A stretch of 64,000 nt of DNA from Kiritimatiellia bacterium. GTDB taxonomy: Bacteria > Verrucomicrobiota > Kiritimatiellia > RFP12 > UBA1067. Location of the stretch: assembly GCA_017454745.1 (NCBI GenBank), contig JAFTCL010000034.1, positions 1-64,000 of the forward strand. Direction: 5' to 3'. Numbering within the stretch: position 1 is the stretch's first letter; each line of letters begins with the position of its first letter. The translations under genes and the position numbers were made by a program. The notes beneath the pieces are model-generated. The model made no database searches and was not told the DNA's origin. It saw only the letters and a program-made list of their open reading frames with translations. Shown piece after piece: positions 15,223-23,546 of this stretch.

Positions 15223-16650
15223 GTGTCCGGACGCAGCCCAACTTCAAGGGAAGACATCGTTATTACCGGCATTTCCTGCCGTTTCGCCGGTATAGCGTCA
15301 CCCTCTGACCTTTGGGAAACGATTATCCAACGCCAGTCCGGTTTCGCCCCCGCCGCATTCAATACCAAATTCTCAGGTTCGGACAGTCCAGAATGTTTCA
15401 CCGACGCGCGGTTGCCTAAAAACGCCGCTCTGCTGGGCGACCTGTACTCATGCAACCCATCCGCGCCGCGTTTCCCGCGCAGAATCTCCGACGGAGAAAA
15501 TCCCGACCTTTATTTCGCGCTCCAACTCGTGACCGACGCTTTGGCCAACGGCGGGTCTGAACCGGGCACGCTGCAGACAGACCGGGTGTCGCTGCGACTG
15601 GGATACGCGCCGCCGACCAACCCGGCCGTGGACATCTGGATGCAGCACACCTGCATCCTGCGGCAAACTATTGATTTGATCCGCAAATGCTGTCCCGGGG
15701 CATCCGGTGACCAGCTGGACTCGCTGTGCAACCAATTGCGCAACTCGCTGCCGCCAACCAGTCCCGACGGCATTCTTTCCTCATTCGGATCCAACATGGC
15801 CGCGCACATTTCCAGATTGCTGGGTCTGTCCGGCCCTGCTGCCGCGCTCGACGGCGGATGCTGTTCAGGAATCCACGCCGTGCAACAGGCAATGGACGAT
15901 CTGCTGTCAAAACGCGCCGACATCGCCGTTGCCGGAGCCTTGCAACCGCCGTTCCCCGCGCACTTCATCCAGGGCATCGCCCCCTCCTGCCAATTTTCCG
16001 AGCGTCGCCAGCTAAAACCGTTCAGCCGCGACAGCAACGGGACCATCCCCGGCGAGGGCGGCGGATTTTTGGTGTTAAAACGGCTTAAAGACGCCATGCG
16101 GCAAGGCGACCGGATTTACGCGATAATCCGTGGCTGCGGGTTCTCGGTAGCCCCCAATGACCGAATCCTCCCCCCCGCCCCGCAACCGGAACCGGTCAAC
16201 CGCGCAGTCAGCCGCGCCCTGCACTCAGCAGACTGTTCACCGGCCTCGATAAGGCTCATCGAGGCCCACGGCAGCGGAATCCCGACCTCCGACACGGCTG
16301 AACTGCGGGTGTTTCGCAGTCTATGCGATGAAAACTCGTCCCGCTCGCCCATGACCGGCATCGGATCGGTAAAGGGCAACATCGGGCACACCCTATGGGC
16401 GTCCGGCATCGCCGGGATAATCAAAGCCGCCCTCGCCATCTACCACCGTACCCTGCCGCCGCAAATCCCGGTCGAACGCCATTATCCGCGGTTCTTCGGC
16501 GCAGACTCACCGCTTTACATTCTGAACGAAAGCCGCCCCTGGTTAAACGGCGACCGTAAAATACCGCGCCGCGCCTGCGTGTCGTGTATCGACTTCACCG
16601 GTTCATGCGCCGCAGCGGTGCTGGAAGAACACCCGGAGGCGGCAGAATGA
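15223..16650 (+). CDS. Beta-ketoacyl synthase (stand-alone KS of a split type I polyketide synthase)
   Basis: This 475-residue protein begins with GTG at 15223 (GAAGGA upstream). It has the modular-PKS ketosynthase layout: IVITGISCRFAG start, active-site Cys213 in DGGCCSG (canonical DTACSS), GEGGGFLVLKRL, His349 in EAHGSG and His389 in KGNIGH. The Cys-His-His triad is therefore intact. The end RRACVSCIDFTGSCAAAVLEE corresponds to the usual C-terminus of a KS domain, and what normally follows in the same chain (KS-AT linker and AT) is encoded by the next gene, whose ATG overlaps this stop by four bases. The predicted role is decarboxylative condensation on an acyl carrier protein, but no carrier is visible nearby. 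Confidence 0.9.
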   Translation: MSGRSPTSREDIVITGISCRFAGIASPSDLWETIIQRQSGFAPAAFNTKFSGSDSPECFTDARLPKNAALLGDLYSCNPSAPRFPRRISDGENPDLYFALQLVTDALANGGSEPGTLQTDRVSLRLGYAPPTNPAVDIWMQHTCILRQTIDLIRKCCPGASGDQLDSLCNQLRNSLPPTSPDGILSSFGSNMAAHISRLLGLSGPAAALDGGCCSGIHAVQQAMDDLLSKRADIAVAGALQPPFPAHFIQGIAPSCQFSERRQLKPFSRDSNGTIPGEGGGFLVLKRLKDAMRQGDRIYAIIRGCGFSVAPNDRILPPAPQPEPVNRAVSRALHSADCSPASIRLIEAHGSGIPTSDTAELRVFRSLCDENSSRSPMTGIGSVKGNIGHTLWASGIAGIIKAALAIYHRTLPPQIPVERHYPRFFGADSPLYILNESRPWLNGDRKIPRRACVSCIDFTGSCAAAVLEEHPEAAE

Positions 16651-19600
16651 AAACCGTCCGACACCTTTTCGACCGTTTCGACAGCGAACTATGCCTGATC
16701 GGGGCGCCCAGCAATGCCGATCTGGCGCGCGAAGTGCAACGGCTGGTGGATTTTCTGGAGCACGCCCCGGATGTCCGGCTTGAAGACGTGGCCTACACCT
16801 GCAACCTCTCCGCCCGCCACATGCCGGCCGTACTCGCGGTGGTTGCCACCTCGGTGCAGGATCTCTGCTCGCGGTTGACCATAGCGCAAAAAAAGCTGAT
16901 CGACAACGCTTGGCGGATCCGCGACAAAAGCGGCACCTATTATTTCCGCGACCGGCTTTGCCCCCGCGGCCGCATCGCTTTCGTGTTCCCCAGCGTGGTG
17001 TCGTTTTACCCCGACATGCTACGGGACATCTGCATCGCTTTTGACTGCTGCAGATCCACCCTTGACGAGCTGGACGCGGCATTAAGCCCGATCGGTCTTC
17101 CGATTTCCGACTACGTTTTCCCGCCCACTCCGGGGCAAAGGATGGCCAAACGCGAAACGGCGGCGGAACTGGCCGGGGCGGCGGTGTGTACCTATGCTGC
17201 AAACCTCGCCATGGACCGGCTGTTCGAGCAGCTTGGCATAATCCCCGACGGTCTGGCCGGATTGAGCGGCGGCGATCTTGCCGCGTTGGCGGCGGGCAAA
17301 ATTTACGGCGACCTCCCGTACATCAAGCGCGTCCGTTTTATGCGTGAAGGCTTCCAGATGCTCCAAAGCATCTTTGGCCGCGACGACCTGACCCAGTGCG
17401 AGATGTTCGCGGTGATCGGCACTGACGCCGAAACCATCGAGCGACTGAAAAAGAAGTACCCCGGACGGATCGCGGTCACCATGCAAAACAGCCCGCGCCA
17501 ATTTACGCTCGCCTTTTCTCCGGAAATTTCCGCCGAGGCAGTAGCCGACTTGAACGCCAACGGGATCAAAACCGTTCATGTGCCCATCCATCGGCCCTTC
17601 AACACCCCTTGGTGCGCCAAGCAGCTTACCACCATCAAGCAGTTTCTGTCGCACTGGATAAAAAACCAGCCCGCCGTACCGGTGTACTCCTTTGCCACCA
17701 GCGAGCGGCTGCCCGACCGGGCCAGCGCAATCCTTAAGATTTCCGTCGACCAGTGGGCGCTGCCGTTGCGGTTCTCGCAAACCATCCGCCAAATGTATGA
17801 CGACGGCTACCGGATTTTCATCGAGATGGGCGCGCGCGGCAACTTGACCTCCTACATTGACGAGACGCTTGGGGATCTTCCCCACCAGACCATCGCCGTG
17901 AACCGCATCCACCGGTCGGGGCTTACCCAGCTCCACCACGCGCTGGCGATGCTTGCCGCCCACGGCGTGCAATTCGACGCCACTGAACTCCACCGCCACC
18001 GCCGCCGCCACCAACTGGATTTCGGCAAGCCGCTTTCCGTCACGCCGACGCCAAACCATCAGCTCAGGCTCACCCACGCCTGGCCGGCGCCGTGCATCGC
18101 CGCGGTGAATTTCGCCAATGCCGGTTCCGCCGCAATACCGCGCCAATTCGAAGGGACGGGCTCAGGGCGGTGCGTTGACTACGGTGCCGATCTGCCAATG
18201 CTTGCCAACGCCGAAATTGTCAGCAACTCCGATTCCCTGCTGGAAATCCGACAAGTTCTCACCCTGCAGGATTTCCCGTTCCTAAACGACTATTCCATCG
18301 GTTCCGGAAACATTTCCCACGTTAATCCGAAACTGCGCGGGCTGACCATTTTCTCGTTGATCTCCGGGATGGAAATCATGTGCGAAACCGCCCGCAAGCT
18401 GGTACCCCGCCAGCGCGTGGCGAGGGTGGACAACCTTCGTTCCCAACGCTGGCTGGGTTTCAAGCGCGGAATGGTGAGGATTTCCGTAAAAGCCGAACGC
18501 ATCGCGTGGTCGGAACCGGGCATCACCGCCGTAAGGGTGCAACTGCGCGACGACCAACCCAATTTCGCCTACACCTGGCCGGTAATGGACTGCGTGGTGC
18601 TGTTGACCGCCGATGTGCTGCCCGCCCCGCCCCCGGCACAGCCGGAACCCTTGCCAAACGCCCACTCAGTCAACTGGTCCGCGCGCGACATCTACCCCGA
18701 CCGGCTGTTCCACGGCGAAGCGCTGCAAACCATCAAACACGTTGACCTGTGGAGCGAGGGCGGCATTGATTACGAAGTGGAAGTGCCCAAACGCAGCCGT
18801 GCCGTGCGGGCCACCCGTTTTCCGCTGTTTTCGGTTTGGCCCACCCTGCTCGACGGCATCGTCTCCGGCTTCTCGCTCTGGCGCTCCCACGAAAAATTCG
18901 CCGGGGCCATCTCCATGCCGTTCCGTGCCAGAAGGATAGTTTTCCACACTTCACAGTTCACCGAAGGAGCGCGGCTGCGCGGTTACCTGAGGCTTTTCTC
19001 GGTTACCCCCGCTTCCCACGTCGCCGACATATCGGTAACCGACGGCAACGGTAAAATGCTGCTGGAATTCAAGGGTTGGGAAGAGATTTGCGAACGGGTC
19101 CCGCCGGAGTACCAGCAATTCATCATGAGACCGGCGGAAAAGTACATTACCCACCCGCTTCCTTTGGAACTGCTGGGAAACCCGCAAACTCCGATCGCCG
19201 GATCGGTGGTCTGCGGAATTCCCACCCAAATTTTCGAGAAAAACCAGGAACTCTGGCTTAAGACGCTGGCCAACGTGCTGCTCAGTCCAGCGGAACGCGA
19301 GGAATGGGCAGAAATGCAGGGATCGGTGAGCCGCCGGGTAGAGTGGCTGTTTGGCCGTGCCGCCGCCAAAGAATCCGCAAGACGCTTCCTCGACAAATAC
19401 CACCAATCCCGATGGACCGCCGCCGACATCACCATTTGGGCCGACGATGCCGGAAAGCCCCATCCGATCGGGCCTTGGAAAGACCGCACCCCGGTGGAGC
19501 TGGACCTGTCCATCGCCCACACCGGCAAGTTGGTCGTGGCGGCAATCGCAGCCCACGCCAGGATCGGAATCGACATCGAATCGCTGGGCCGTTCGTTAAC

Positions 19601-19928
19601 CGATGAGTTCACCAACGGTGTATTCACCGCCGAGGAGCTGGAACTGGCCGCGCACACCGGCGAGACCCCGGTCACCATCCTGCTCTTTTGGTGCGCCAAG
19701 GAGGCGATTTCCAAAGCCATCGGGACCGGAATCCGTTTCAGTCCCCGCGATTTGGTCATCACCTCCTACAACCCGATGGCGGGTACATTGGAAATCGAGT
19801 TGACCGGGCAATGGCTGCCATCGTTCAAATTCATGCGCGGGCGTAAAAACGTCATATACACCTCGATTTACGAAGAACACGCCTTTGCCGCCTGCGTCCT
19901 GCCATGTTCCCTCTTCGACAACGCCTAA
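16647..19928 (+). CDS. Acyltransferase-dehydratase-phosphopantetheinyl transferase fusion
   Basis: This is a 1093-residue protein; ATG 16647 overlaps the KS stop as ATGA. Residues 1-105 look like a KS-AT linker. About 110-445 is an acyltransferase with Ser207 in GLSGGD (usual GHSxGE) and His315 in IHRPF. About 520-830 is a double-hotdog dehydratase. It keeps the second acid (Asp736 in TLLDG), but Tyr549 occupies the place of the first catalytic His (FLNDYSIG instead of ..DHxV.G). About 890-1093 is an Sfp-type phosphopantetheinyl transferase with GIDIE (Asp976, Glu978) and CAKEAISK (Glu1019). Enediyne synthases (KS-AT-ACP-KR-DH-PPTase) have the same order, but ACP and KR are missing here. It would transfer acyl groups, perhaps bind or dehydrate intermediates, and activate a carrier. 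Confidence 0.85.
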   Translation: MKTVRHLFDRFDSELCLIGAPSNADLAREVQRLVDFLEHAPDVRLEDVAYTCNLSARHMPAVLAVVATSVQDLCSRLTIAQKKLIDNAWRIRDKSGTYYFRDRLCPRGRIAFVFPSVVSFYPDMLRDICIAFDCCRSTLDELDAALSPIGLPISDYVFPPTPGQRMAKRETAAELAGAAVCTYAANLAMDRLFEQLGIIPDGLAGLSGGDLAALAAGKIYGDLPYIKRVRFMREGFQMLQSIFGRDDLTQCEMFAVIGTDAETIERLKKKYPGRIAVTMQNSPRQFTLAFSPEISAEAVADLNANGIKTVHVPIHRPFNTPWCAKQLTTIKQFLSHWIKNQPAVPVYSFATSERLPDRASAILKISVDQWALPLRFSQTIRQMYDDGYRIFIEMGARGNLTSYIDETLGDLPHQTIAVNRIHRSGLTQLHHALAMLAAHGVQFDATELHRHRRRHQLDFGKPLSVTPTPNHQLRLTHAWPAPCIAAVNFANAGSAAIPRQFEGTGSGRCVDYGADLPMLANAEIVSNSDSLLEIRQVLTLQDFPFLNDYSIGSGNISHVNPKLRGLTIFSLISGMEIMCETARKLVPRQRVARVDNLRSQRWLGFKRGMVRISVKAERIAWSEPGITAVRVQLRDDQPNFAYTWPVMDCVVLLTADVLPAPPPAQPEPLPNAHSVNWSARDIYPDRLFHGEALQTIKHVDLWSEGGIDYEVEVPKRSRAVRATRFPLFSVWPTLLDGIVSGFSLWRSHEKFAGAISMPFRARRIVFHTSQFTEGARLRGYLRLFSVTPASHVADISVTDGNGKMLLEFKGWEEICERVPPEYQQFIMRPAEKYITHPLPLELLGNPQTPIAGSVVCGIPTQIFEKNQELWLKTLANVLLSPAEREEWAEMQGSVSRRVEWLFGRAAAKESARRFLDKYHQSRWTAADITIWADDAGKPHPIGPWKDRTPVELDLSIAHTGKLVVAAIAAHARIGIDIESLGRSLTDEFTNGVFTAEELELAAHTGETPVTILLFWCAKEAISKAIGTGIRFSPRDLVITSYNPMAGTLEIELTGQWLPSFKFMRGRKNVIYTSIYEEHAFAACVLPCSLFDNA

Positions 19929-20072
19929 TTTTTGACGGGAAATTCGGCTTGCGGAGCCGTTTACGACGTTACTTTTCTCGCGTTTTTCACGTTTTGGCCA
20001 GGCTCTAACCCAAACCGACATAACCATGTCCGACGCTCATATAGTTTTTTTTCACTTTTATTCATTTTGCCC

Positions 20073-20101
20073 TTGCATTCTCGACTTAATATTTATACAA
20101 T
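20073..20101 (+). promoter_or_regulatory. Strong sigma70-type promoter of the four-gene secreted-protein operon
   Basis: TTGCAT (20073-20078), a 17-base spacer and TACAAT (20096-20101) sit 28 bases before the ATG at 20130, with the Shine-Dalgarno CGGAGGAG in the leader. The upstream AT-rich T-runs (20045-20062) could act as an UP element. Nothing else is evident in 19929-20072. Confidence 0.7.
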
Positions 20102-20129
20102 ACTGGCATCTTAACGGAGGAGTGTCTTG

Positions 20130-21254
20130 ATGAACTCGAAGCAACTTACTGCATTTGTGTCCGCCATGCTGTTAGCTGGCGGAGTTATGGCGGCTACGGC
20201 GATCCCTGCCGCGTGGAATACGGATCCTTGGACTTCCGGGGCGGTTTTTGACGCCTTTACGGTGCTACCTGATTGGGCCACAGGCGCCGAACTCATAGAT
20301 GGGTTGGCGGCTGCACCGGAATCCCCGGCCCGGTTCTGGAATAAGCTTGATGGTTTTACCCAAGGGAAGCAGCTGTATTTCCTTACCGAGGGTATCGGTC
20401 AGGATTATACCAACGGCGGGTTCACCAAGCTTGATCCGATTTACGTGGATATGCTGGTGAAATTCACCCCGATGGCCACCGAGGACAGCGTTCCGGAAGC
20501 CTCCGACTACATTCTCCGGACTTATGTCAACAAGGACAAAAATCTGGTGGTACAGGTTGAAAACGGTGAGACCAAAACCGACGATAATGAAATCGATCCC
20601 GACCACTACTATCGGTTGACGATCGTGCTTAGCGGTGACCAATACAAGGTTACACTGGACAACACGATTACCGTCACCGTCAATGCTAAAGAAAATCCTC
20701 CCACCACCCTTAAGAAGGTGGCTTTCGTTGGCGAGGGCGTGATTGACGATCTCTATGTCAGCCACGGCGACCCGAACCGCAATCCTTCTTACGACAGCAC
20801 GGCGGCTGCGATTACCGGAGTCAGCGATGCTACCACTCCTGAAGCGAACGCGATCGGCAACTGGATGCAGAACAACGTTGCGGCGGGCACCCAACTCACC
20901 GCGAGCGATTCCGAGAAGGTGATCAACGGCTTCTTGACGGACACTAAGGTGACCTCCGACGATTTGACGGTCAACCTCGTTTTAGGCGATTTCAGGTATG
21001 ATGCCGAAGAAAAGAAGGTATACGGTAAGGTCAAACTGGACATTAACGGTACCGCCAAAAACGGCAAAATCAACGGCAAGATCCAGTTGATGGGCGCCGC
21101 GAATTACGACGATGCCCAATCCGGGAAGTGGACGGCCATCGACGGCGCGAAGACCTTGACACAGGCAGAGTTCGAAGGCGGCGAATGTGAAATCAGTTTC
21201 GAGGTCGGTGACACCGACTTCCTGTTCTTCAAGCCGGTAATCGTAGCAGAATAA
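20130..21254 (+). CDS. Secreted LamG-like protein, first gene of a surface-protein operon
   Basis: The protein has 374 residues. ATG 20130 follows CGGAGGAG, and residues 1-22 are a signal peptide (LTAFVSAMLLAGGVMA). Residues about 28-215 look like a LamG/concanavalin-type beta sandwich (YVDMLVKFTPM, HYYRLTIVLSGDQYKVTLD, GVIDDLYVSHGD, a typical final LamG strand). The C-terminal third (about 240-374) is unrecognised and beta-rich. No sorting tail or anchor is visible. Three further secreted proteins follow within 12, 10 and 24 bases, so it is likely part of one secreted assembly. The function is unknown; binding of glycan or protein at the surface is plausible. Confidence 0.75.
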   Translation: MNSKQLTAFVSAMLLAGGVMAATAIPAAWNTDPWTSGAVFDAFTVLPDWATGAELIDGLAAAPESPARFWNKLDGFTQGKQLYFLTEGIGQDYTNGGFTKLDPIYVDMLVKFTPMATEDSVPEASDYILRTYVNKDKNLVVQVENGETKTDDNEIDPDHYYRLTIVLSGDQYKVTLDNTITVTVNAKENPPTTLKKVAFVGEGVIDDLYVSHGDPNRNPSYDSTAAAITGVSDATTPEANAIGNWMQNNVAAGTQLTASDSEKVINGFLTDTKVTSDDLTVNLVLGDFRYDAEEKKVYGKVKLDINGTAKNGKINGKIQLMGAANYDDAQSGKWTAIDGAKTLTQAEFEGGECEISFEVGDTDFLFFKPVIVAE

Positions 21255-21266
21255 GGGAGAAAAGCC

Positions 21267-22022
21267 ATGAAGAAATTGTTTTTCACTGTTGCGGTCGCGG
21301 CCGCCGGATTGTGCTTTGCCGAAACCAGCAAGCCGGAAGGCACAACCTTCCCCGTTTTCACCGCCGGTCCGGATTATTACGCTGACGGCACTTTGGTTAA
21401 CGACGGCGAAACCTACGCTTTGGTTTGGGTCGCCGATGGCGCCGAGTTCGGCGGGTTCAACACCGACGGCACTTTGGTGGACACCGATAGCAACAAGTTG
21501 CTCTCGACCGCCTTTAAGTCCAAAGGCCATCGCCTGCAGTACACCCCCTTCCAGGATACCAAAGGTTTCATCCCCGAAGGCGGTACCATCATGTTGATTT
21601 GCCTTGACACCCGCACCCCTGAAGGCGGCAAGGGAAATCTGATCAACTCCTGGTCGATGGTTAAAGCGGAATCCGCTAAAAATTCCATCGGTGGTTTGTT
21701 GAAGGCCCTCAAGGGCGTAGAGAGCGTGACCGATTACCTCTCCGCGAAGTTGCCCAAGAACATCGCCCAGCCGACGATTAAGAAAATCGAGGTTAGGGGT
21801 AACGAAGTCTGGGTTACGGTTGAGCGCACTTCCAAGAACGCCTACTATGGTGTGGCCGGCGCCAAGAATCCGGGCAAGGACAGCAAATTCAACTTGTCCA
21901 AAGACGGTTCCGCCGCGCAGGGCGACGAGAATTCTGACATCGTGTTGAAATACCCGGTTTCCGCTAACGGCCAGTTCTTCAAGGTCATCGGCGGCACCCG
22001 TTCCGACGTCATCGGGAAGTAA
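21267..22022 (+). CDS. Secreted protein of unknown function, second gene of the operon
   Basis: The 251-residue protein starts with a clear signal peptide (MKKLFFTVAVAAAGLCFAE). The mature part has an N-terminal beta-rich half (ETYALVWVADGAEFGGF, EGGTIMLICLDTRTPEGG) and an alpha/beta C-terminal half with no motif I recognise. It has no transmembrane anchor, lipobox or PEP-CTERM. It is encoded between two other secreted proteins with minimal spacing and has the same GGAG-type ribosome-binding site, so co-production and perhaps physical association with them are expected. Confidence 0.7.
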   Translation: MKKLFFTVAVAAAGLCFAETSKPEGTTFPVFTAGPDYYADGTLVNDGETYALVWVADGAEFGGFNTDGTLVDTDSNKLLSTAFKSKGHRLQYTPFQDTKGFIPEGGTIMLICLDTRTPEGGKGNLINSWSMVKAESAKNSIGGLLKALKGVESVTDYLSAKLPKNIAQPTIKKIEVRGNEVWVTVERTSKNAYYGVAGAKNPGKDSKFNLSKDGSAAQGDENSDIVLKYPVSANGQFFKVIGGTRSDVIGK

Positions 22023-22032
22023 GGAGACAGAC

Positions 22033-22818
22033 ATGAAAAAACTTATGATTTTCAGCGCCGCAGCTTTAGCCGGTATCAATTTCGCGCTGGCGGGGATCCA
22101 GTTGAGCGGCTCGGCTTATGTCGGATACACCCCGGTTGCGGTTTCTGCCGGAAACACGATTCTCTCGGTTCCATTCTGCGCGTTCGCCACTGGCGATTCG
22201 ATTGAGTTGGACAAGCTGGTCTCCACTAGCGGCCTGACCGGCAGCGAAGATCCCGCCGAAGCCGACCAGTTGATCGTATTCATCCAGAGTACTTCCACCT
22301 ACCAGTATTACTATTTGAACAGCGATAAAAACTGGACGCCGCTCAATACGGTGGTGGCCGGCGTCGAAAACACAGACACCCCTCCGTCGATCGACGAAGT
22401 GAAGCTGTCTAACGGTTACGGTGTCTGGTTGAAGACGGTATCGTCAAAAACCGCTTACTTGCAGGGCCAAGTCAAAGATCCGACCGGCATGACGATCGTC
22501 AAAGGGTTGAATCTCGTTGGCAGCGGCTATCCCACCGATTTGGATTTGAACAACAGCACCCAGGAGTGGCCTGCGGATGTTACAAAAGACCAAATCCTGA
22601 TTACGGGGGACAATGACTCCTTGATCACCTTGCGTTATGCTAACGGCAAGTGGATGAAGAGCATCATGACCGAAAGCTCGACCAGCATTCTGGGGATTCC
22701 TGTGACTCAGGAAACCCTAGAAGACGCCCCGATCATCAAGGCGGGCACCGGTTTCTGGTATCGCCGCAATGGCGCATCATCTTTCACTTTGAATCCTGCT
22801 CCCAAAACCAAGGAGTAG
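22033..22818 (+). CDS. Secreted protein of unknown function, third gene of the operon
   Basis: The 261-residue protein has a signal peptide (IFSAAALAGINFALAG) and a beta-rich mature part. Two segments resemble each other in layout: a GNTILSVPF/SNGYGVWLKT block and a GLNLVGSGYPTDLDL/AGTGFWYRR block. Each ends in an aromatic Gly-x-W strand, which suggests an internal duplication of a small beta domain. I do not know the family; similar two-block secreted proteins occur in Verrucomicrobia-like genomes. It lies 10 bases after its upstream neighbour and 24 before the PEP-CTERM gene. Confidence 0.7.
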   Translation: MKKLMIFSAAALAGINFALAGIQLSGSAYVGYTPVAVSAGNTILSVPFCAFATGDSIELDKLVSTSGLTGSEDPAEADQLIVFIQSTSTYQYYYLNSDKNWTPLNTVVAGVENTDTPPSIDEVKLSNGYGVWLKTVSSKTAYLQGQVKDPTGMTIVKGLNLVGSGYPTDLDLNNSTQEWPADVTKDQILITGDNDSLITLRYANGKWMKSIMTESSTSILGIPVTQETLEDAPIIKAGTGFWYRRNGASSFTLNPAPKTKE

Positions 22819-22842
22819 TTCAAATTAGGAGACACGAAAATA

Positions 22843-23319
22843 ATGAAGAAGTTAGTTTTAGGGCTTCTGATTACGTTATGCGCGGCGATGGCCAACGCCT
22901 ATGTGTTGACTTGGCAGGTCGACCTTGACGAGCCCAACACATCTTATGCGTATGCGGTGCTGTATGGCACCTCCGGCGGCAACGATACCGCGCTTGCGGC
23001 GATGGGAATGTCTGGTGGCGCTTCCGCTGGTCCTCTTGCGACCACCATTAACGCCACCAGCGACACTGCGGTTCCGTACGATTCCTTCTACGTGCAAATG
23101 TTTGACGCCAGTCAAAACCCCATTGCATCGGCGAAGTCCGAAAAATCGACGTGGAATGCATTGGCAACGGATGGTGCACTTAACAACGCAACGTCGCAGT
23201 TGTTCCCTGGCAACAGTTCTTGGATTGTCACCTCCGTGGTTCCGGAGCCGACTTCCGCGCTGCTGTTCGGTTTGGGCGCCGCTTTGCTGGCTGTCCGCCG
23301 CCGCAAGATCAAGGCGTAG
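22843..23319 (+). CDS. PEP-CTERM sorted surface protein
   Basis: This 158-residue protein has an N-terminal signal peptide (MKKLVLGLLITLCAAMANA) and a complete C-terminal PEP-CTERM sorting tail: VPEPTSALL, a hydrophobic segment and the basic end RRRKIKA. Proteins of this class are cleaved and anchored or released by an exosortase (EpsH-type) and often coexist with exopolysaccharide genes. No exosortase is present in this window. The mature domain is about 110 residues, Ala/Ser/Thr-rich and unrecognised. As the last gene of the operon and the only one with a sorting tail, it may anchor the preceding three secreted proteins. A strong terminator follows. Confidence 0.9.
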   Translation: MKKLVLGLLITLCAAMANAYVLTWQVDLDEPNTSYAYAVLYGTSGGNDTALAAMGMSGGASAGPLATTINATSDTAVPYDSFYVQMFDASQNPIASAKSEKSTWNALATDGALNNATSQLFPGNSSWIVTSVVPEPTSALLFGLGAALLAVRRRKIKA

Positions 23320-23337
23320 TCAGTTTTCCGTTAAGTT

Positions 23338-23373
23338 AAGAAGCCGCAGCCGCAAGCTGCGGCTTCTTTTTTT
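23338..23373 (+). terminator. Rho-independent terminator of the secreted-protein operon
   Basis: GAAGCCGCAGC pairs with GCTGCGGCTTC around a CGCAA loop, followed by seven T. It lies 19 bases after the PEP-CTERM stop. Confidence 0.9.
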
Positions 23374-23392
23374 GTACGGGATAATTTTGCGT

Positions 23393-23421
23393 TTGCTTTT
23401 ACCGCCGCGTTTTGGTATAAA
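23393..23421 (+). promoter_or_regulatory. Promoter of tRNA-Arg
   Basis: TTGCTT (23393-23398), a 17-base spacer ending TTTTGG and TATAAA (23416-23421) make both a spaced promoter and an extended -10 (TGGTATAAA), 12 bases before the tRNA. Confidence 0.7.
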
Positions 23422-23433
23422 CATTCCCGTTTT

Positions 23434-23510
23434 GTGCCTGTAGCTCAGTAGGACAGAGCGCTGGATTCCTAATCCGGAGGTCGCGGGTTCGAGCCCCGCC
23501 AGGCATACCA
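23434..23510 (+). tRNA. tRNA-Arg (anticodon CCT)
   Basis: A complete cloverleaf is readable. The acceptor stem GTGCCTG pairs with CAGGCAT (one G-T pair), the D arm has GCTC/GAGC, the anticodon stem CTGGA/TCCGG encloses TTCCTAA with anticodon CCT, and the T arm is GCGGG TTCGAGC CCCGC. ACCA is encoded at the 3' end. It decodes AGG. Confidence 0.95.
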
Positions 23511-23546
23511 TTCTCCAGCGCAACGCGACCGTATTGTTAAATCACC

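Noticed and set aside
17082..18146. A 354-codon open frame on the minus strand
   Set aside because: It is antisense to the acyltransferase domain, with no ribosome-binding site or motif.
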